Below are positions 60,814-64,000 of a stretch of 64,000 bases of DNA, piece after piece. The stretch covers positions 1 to 64,000 of the forward strand of contig CAJTYU010000011.1 in assembly GCA_910584095.1 (NCBI GenBank). The letters run 5' to 3'. Within the stretch, counting starts at the first letter, position 1. Every line of letters starts with the position of its first letter. The translations under genes and the position numbers were made by a program. This stretch comes from an uncultured Dorea sp. (GTDB taxonomy: Bacteria; Bacillota; Clostridia; Lachnospirales; Lachnospiraceae). The notes beneath the pieces were generated by a model. It was not told the DNA's origin, did no database searches, and worked only from the letters and a program-made list of their open reading frames with translations.

Positions 60814-61560
60814 TCAGACGTATTTTACCATTTCTCGTCTTAATCTCTGCATAATTTTTTTCTCTAAGCGGGAAATATAGGACTGGGATATCCCCAGCAT
60901 ATCCGCCACTTCCTTCTGGGTTTTCTCCTCTCCGTCCTTCGTTCCGATCCCAAACCGCATACGGACGATCATCTGCTCCCTTCCCGACAGCCTTCCGAGA
61001 GCCTTAATCAGTACCTTGCGCTCCGCCTCGCTCTCCAGATCCCGGTATATGGTATCCTCGTCAGTTCCAAGAATATCCGAAAGCAGAAGTTCGTTTCCAT
61101 CCCAGTCCACATTCAGCGGCTCGTCAATGGACACCTCCAGCTTTGTCTTATTATTTCTCCGCAGATACATCAAAATCTCATTCTCAATGCACCGCGAAGC
61201 ATAGGTGGCCAGCTTGATTTTTTTCTGCGGATTAAAGGTGTTGATCGCTTTGATCAGTCCTATGGTCCCTATGGAAATCAAATCCTCCACTCCAATGCCT
61301 GTATTGTCAAATTTTTTGGCTATGTACACTACCAGCCGGAGATTATGCTCAATCAGAAGCTTTTTGGCCCTCTGGTCTGTCTCAGTCCCGATTTCCGCAA
61401 TCGTCTCGGCCTCCTCCTCAGCGTTCAGCGGAGGCGGCAGAATATCCGCCCCTCCAATATAGTAAACCTCCCGGGACTCCGGAAACAAGAATGTCTTCAC
61501 ATTCGGAATCACCTTCCATCTCCATTTGCCGGGTACTGCTAAATTCATCATGTTCTCCAT
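60814..61560 (-). CDS. sigE: Mother-cell sigma factor SigE (pro-SigE)
   Basis: A 248-residue sporulation sigma factor made as an inactive precursor. The mature part starts near EVYYIGG (residues about 31-37), as in B. subtilis, after a pro-sequence of about 30 residues that SpoIIGA removes. Region 2 (HNLRLVVYIAKKFDNTGIGVEDLISIGTIGLIKAINTFNPQKKIKLATYASRCIENEILMYLRRNNK) and region 4 (TQKEVADMLGISQSYISRLEKKI) are near identical to the family. It is 8 bases after spoIIGA, so substrate and protease are co-expressed. Confidence 0.97.
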   Translation of the reverse strand: MENMMNLAVPGKWRWKVIPNVKTFLFPESREVYYIGGADILPPPLNAEEEAETIAEIGTETDQRAKKLLIEHNLRLVVYIAKKFDNTGIGVEDLISIGTIGLIKAINTFNPQKKIKLATYASRCIENEILMYLRRNNKTKLEVSIDEPLNVDWDGNELLLSDILGTDEDTIYRDLESEAERKVLIKALGRLSGREQMIVRMRFGIGTKDGEEKTQKEVADMLGISQSYISRLEKKIMQRLRREMVKYV

Positions 61561-61568
61561 CCTCCTGC

Positions 61569-62345
61569 TTATATATCTGGGTTTAATATCACATCATATC
61601 CATTTCCAAAAGAGGAATCTTCACTGATTGCAACCATCGGCTGTTTTACCTGCCGCTCCCTGCTGCCGTCTATACAGATAGCGTCTATCGGTATTACCGG
61701 GATCACGCCCTTTCCCTTTCCGATCGTCCGGTAGGGGATATAACGTATCCCTTCCGGCGTCCCCTCCCCGAGAAGCCGCTCTGCAAGTTTTCTGCTGATA
61801 ATGCTGACTGCTTTTCCGCTTGCCTCGTCTCTCAGGTGGTTCCCCGTATCCACAATAGCCTCCGCCTTGCAGCTTTCTTCCCCCAAATGCAAGGTCACCA
61901 GACAATGAGCTTCTCCAAAATGGAATAGCAAAGACAACATTTTCAGCGCGCCGGAGGCCAGATAATAGCTCGCCATGGCAAGGGCAAAAAACAAACTTCC
62001 GACCTGCACATACTGGTCCAGATACGCAAAAATCCCTCCCACCAGAAAACCGCTGATATAAAGTGTGATCAGGGCCCGCATGAATCTATCAGGGCTTTTC
62101 AGGGAAATTCCGGCTGCCAGCATCACCGACGGTACCAGCACATAGAACAGTATGACCTTGATAAACGTAAACGGAATCCCAACGGCCGTCACAAGACAGG
62201 TAAGAAAGGCCCCAAGCAGGGCTCCCAGACAGATTCTTCCATAAGAGGAGGAAATCCTTAATACCTTTTTTGTAACGAGGAGCAGTATGTAGTCCATCAG
62301 GAAGTTCACTAAAAACAATACGTCTATGTACAGTTCATAATACAC
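61569..62345 (-). CDS. spoIIGA: Sigma-E processing peptidase SpoIIGA
   Basis: A 258-residue membrane aspartic protease that activates pro-SigE in the mother cell after a signal from SpoIIR. Five hydrophobic segments fill the N-terminal half (starting YYELYIDVLFLVNFLMDYILL). The C-terminal protease half carries the catalytic Asp in EAIVDTGNHLRDEASGKAV and the conserved GVIPVIPIDAICID. The start is GTG 62345 with AGAGG upstream; the open frame to 62429 lacks family similarity. First gene of the spoIIGA-sigE operon, with Spo0A boxes upstream. Confidence 0.93.
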   Translation of the reverse strand: MYYELYIDVLFLVNFLMDYILLLVTKKVLRISSSYGRICLGALLGAFLTCLVTAVGIPFTFIKVILFYVLVPSVMLAAGISLKSPDRFMRALITLYISGFLVGGIFAYLDQYVQVGSLFFALAMASYYLASGALKMLSLLFHFGEAHCLVTLHLGEESCKAEAIVDTGNHLRDEASGKAVSIISRKLAERLLGEGTPEGIRYIPYRTIGKGKGVIPVIPIDAICIDGSRERQVKQPMVAISEDSSFGNGYDVILNPDI

Positions 62346-62434
62346 ATTCCGTCCTCTTTTCAATTTTCCTCCGGATACAGAAGCGGCATCAGACATCTGG
62401 TCTGCGGCGCCGGTTCGGCATCCGGGCAAAACAT

Positions 62435-62500
62435 ATTATAGGGGATGGCCAACAAAGAATTTGTCAGATACTGCTGAGAAAAAATAAGATTCTTTCGACA
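62435..62500 (-). promoter_or_regulatory. Spo0A-controlled spoIIG promoter
   Basis: Minus strand: CTGACA (62462-62467), a long 21-bp spacer, TATAAT (62435-62440). A perfect Spo0A box TGTCGAA lies at 62494-62500 and a one-mismatch box TGACAAA at 62460-62466, overlapping the -35. The B. subtilis spoIIG promoter is known for the same features: an over-long spacer and 0A boxes reaching the -35. Confidence 0.75.
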
Positions 62501-62551
62501 GGTCTCGCAGCAGATTTTCATGCAGAGCGGTATGAGGATAAATTTCCGCTC

Positions 62552-62585
62552 AAAAAAAGACACCGGAATTTCCGGTGTCTTTTTT
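62552..62585 (-). terminator. Terminator after ftsZ
   Basis: AAAAAAGACACCGGA and TCCGGTGTCTTTTTT (62571-62585) form a strong stem with A/T runs on both sides, separating ftsZ from the spoIIG operon. Confidence 0.8.
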
Positions 62586-62592
62586 GAATTGC

Positions 62593-63801
62593 TTATTTTT
62601 TAAAGAAATCTGGTATCTTGATAGACTGCTCTTTCACTTTTGAGGCTGGCACCTTTGGCGTATCCAAAGTCGGAGCTGTACCGCCTACGGTCCTTCTCGG
62701 CAGCGCGGCCGTCTGACCCTTTAATCCTGCGGCTCCGCCAATGTCTACTCTCGGGGAGTATACCGGCCGTTCATAAGAGGATGCCGGTGGAACCATCGTC
62801 TGGCGCTGTACACCCTCTAATCTGGACTTCAGCTTGGAGGATGTGCCGCCCACGTTATGTAACCCCGTCGCAATCACAGTTATAGTAGCTTCATCAGCTT
62901 TGGAGTCGTCATACATAGCGCCAAAAATAATATTCGCATCTTCGCCGGCAAGATCCTGTACAAACTCAGCCGCATCCGAAGCGTCCATCAGCGTAATGTC
63001 TCCGGAAACGTTGATAATTACATGGGACGCCCCCGCAATAGTCGTTTCAAGCAGCGGACTTTCTACCGCCTGCTTTACAGCTTCAAGAGCCTTGTCATCT
63101 CCGCGTCCCTGGCCGATACCGATATGAGCGATGCCCTTATCCGTCATAACAGTCTGTACATCCGCAAAGTCAAGGTTAATCAGTGAAGGAACATTAATCA
63201 AATCCGTAATACCCTGGATACCTTGCTGTAACACCTCGTCCGCCTTCTTCAAAGCCTCCGGCATGGTAGTTCTTCTGTCAACCACCTCAAGCAGCTTGTC
63301 ATTCGGAATAACAATCAGCGTATCCACGCTCTCCTTTAATTTCTCAATTCCGCCCAGCGCATTATTCATACGGGTCTTGGACTCAAAACGGAAAGGCTTT
63401 GTCACTACGCCTACGGTAAGAGCTCCCTGCTCCTTGGCAATGCGCGCTACGACAGGAGTAGCTCCGGTTCCGGTTCCGCCTCCCATACCGCAGGTAACAA
63501 ATACCATGTCAGCTCCCTTAAGAGCAGCGGAAACCTCCTCCGCACTCTCCTCGGCAGCTTTCTCTCCAACCTCAGGCCTTGCTCCTGCCCCAAGTCCCTT
63601 TGTAATCTTATCTCCAATCTGCATGAGTGTAGGCGCTTTGCAAAGCTGAAGCGCCTGTTTATCTGTATTAATAGCTATAAATTCAACACCGGCAATCTGT
63701 TCGTCGATCATGCGGTTTACAGCGTTATTACCGCCTCCGCCGATACCTACAACAATTATTTTTGCCGCCGCTTCTGATTCGTTTGTCTTAATTTCCAGCA
63801 A
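62593..63801 (-). CDS. ftsZ: Cell division protein FtsZ
   Basis: A 402-residue tubulin-like GTPase that forms the division ring. The nucleotide-binding motifs are IIVVGIGGGGNNAVNRM near residue 17, the tubulin signature CGMGGGTGTGATPVVA near 105, and NLDFADVQTVM. The C-terminal peptide SIKIPDFFKK binds FtsA/SepF-type partners. The start is TTG 63801, with AAGGAGGAG upstream; the longer frame to 63843 would include that site. Also needed for the polar septum of sporulation. Its neighbour order (ftsZ then spoIIGA-sigE) is that of most Firmicutes. Confidence 0.96.
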   Translation of the reverse strand: MLEIKTNESEAAAKIIVVGIGGGGNNAVNRMIDEQIAGVEFIAINTDKQALQLCKAPTLMQIGDKITKGLGAGARPEVGEKAAEESAEEVSAALKGADMVFVTCGMGGGTGTGATPVVARIAKEQGALTVGVVTKPFRFESKTRMNNALGGIEKLKESVDTLIVIPNDKLLEVVDRRTTMPEALKKADEVLQQGIQGITDLINVPSLINLDFADVQTVMTDKGIAHIGIGQGRGDDKALEAVKQAVESPLLETTIAGASHVIINVSGDITLMDASDAAEFVQDLAGEDANIIFGAMYDDSKADEATITVIATGLHNVGGTSSKLKSRLEGVQRQTMVPPASSYERPVYSPRVDIGGAAGLKGQTAALPRRTVGGTAPTLDTPKVPASKVKEQSIKIPDFFKK

Positions 63802-63892
63802 GGGTTTCTCCTCCTTCGTTATCCTTATAATATAAATATACATCCCTTATCATCTATAACTGATAGACGCAGCATACACAGACTTTGCCATA

Positions 63893-63921
63893 TATATACT
63901 ATAATATAGGCTTTTGCGCAA
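63893..63921 (-). promoter_or_regulatory. Possible ftsZ promoter
   Basis: Minus strand TTGCGC (63916-63921), 17-bp spacer, TATATA (63893-63898), 91 bases upstream of the TTG start. AT-rich surroundings make alternatives possible. Nothing else is recognisable from 63802 to the window end. Confidence 0.35.
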
Positions 63922-64000
63922 AATATCAATAGGTATTTGCCGTTTTTAGCAACCTTTTATTATTTTTTGCCAGCGCCGGCAGAGTATCTGCCCTGACAGC

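Noticed and set aside
1..64000. CRISPR arrays, tRNA or rRNA genes, insertion sequences
   Set aside because: I saw no regular repeat-spacer pattern, no transposase, and no cloverleaf or rRNA sequence; the only clear structured RNA is the T-box.

Overview
The window looks like chromosomal DNA of a spore-forming, Gram-positive gut anaerobe of the Clostridia, most likely Lachnospiraceae. This rests on spoIIGA-sigE, sigG, sigK and spoVT, on a class III fructose bisphosphatase, a DUF1292/RuvX/IreB gene trio, a TIGR04086 membrane protein, strong AGGAGG ribosome binding sites, several TTG/GTG starts and moderate GC content. It is mostly housekeeping and sporulation genes, with one mobile-element end at the left edge and a metabolically variable middle.

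Layout. 1-3265: end of an inserted element with an HxlR regulator, a BlaI-BlaR1 pair under three operator copies, a cluster of iteron-like repeats and two strong hairpins; it interrupts comM, of which only the N-terminal part remains (3239-4318). 4559-5176: sigK without a pro-sequence. 5196-17557: translation and nucleic-acid maintenance genes, rich in RNA modification (trhP, trmR, mtaB, thiI with a cysteine desulfurase, rsmE, trmO) plus RNase J, ruvX, ireB, prmA and nfo. 17818-25887: a helical protein of unknown function, DegV, a MarR-regulated alcohol dehydrogenase, an NSS transporter, class III FBPase and an esterase. 26212-30879: an ATP-grasp/PflX-like radical SAM pair behind a long leader, an unknown protein and CstA. 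31119-34156: Fe-S flavoprotein, orphan AbiEi-like protein, an unknown protein with a SigK-type promoter, GNAT.

34243-43360 is a long leftward block: an agmatine/arginine-type amidinohydrolase, a RocB-like peptidase and an AGCS amino-acid carrier behind two ARG boxes, then a two-component system with an intramembrane-sensing kinase and an FtsX-type ABC transporter. 43699-47976: TIGR04086 protein, SpoVT, a GpsA-like dehydrogenase divergent from a LacI regulator with shared operators, a HAD phosphatase. 48074-50352: promoter, a tryptophan T-box, trpB2, yqeY. 50421-58149: a coiled-coil protein divergent from an XRE regulator, prsA, mfd, pth, an FMN_bind-like membrane protein behind a consensus SigE promoter, and a HAD phosphatase. 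58243-63801: sigG, a beta-CASP nuclease, sigE, spoIIGA and ftsZ, with Spo0A boxes and a long-spacer promoter in front of spoIIGA.

How it fits together: Spo0A would switch on spoIIGA-sigE, SigE would then drive sigK and at least one uncharacterised membrane protein, SigG would drive spoVT, and SigK may drive another unknown gene. The most unusual items are the element junction in comM, the unknown genes carrying sporulation promoters, the ARG-box operon and the ATP-grasp/PflX pair. I see no clearly new defence or mobile system. All functional names are from reading protein sequence by eye; no database search was run.
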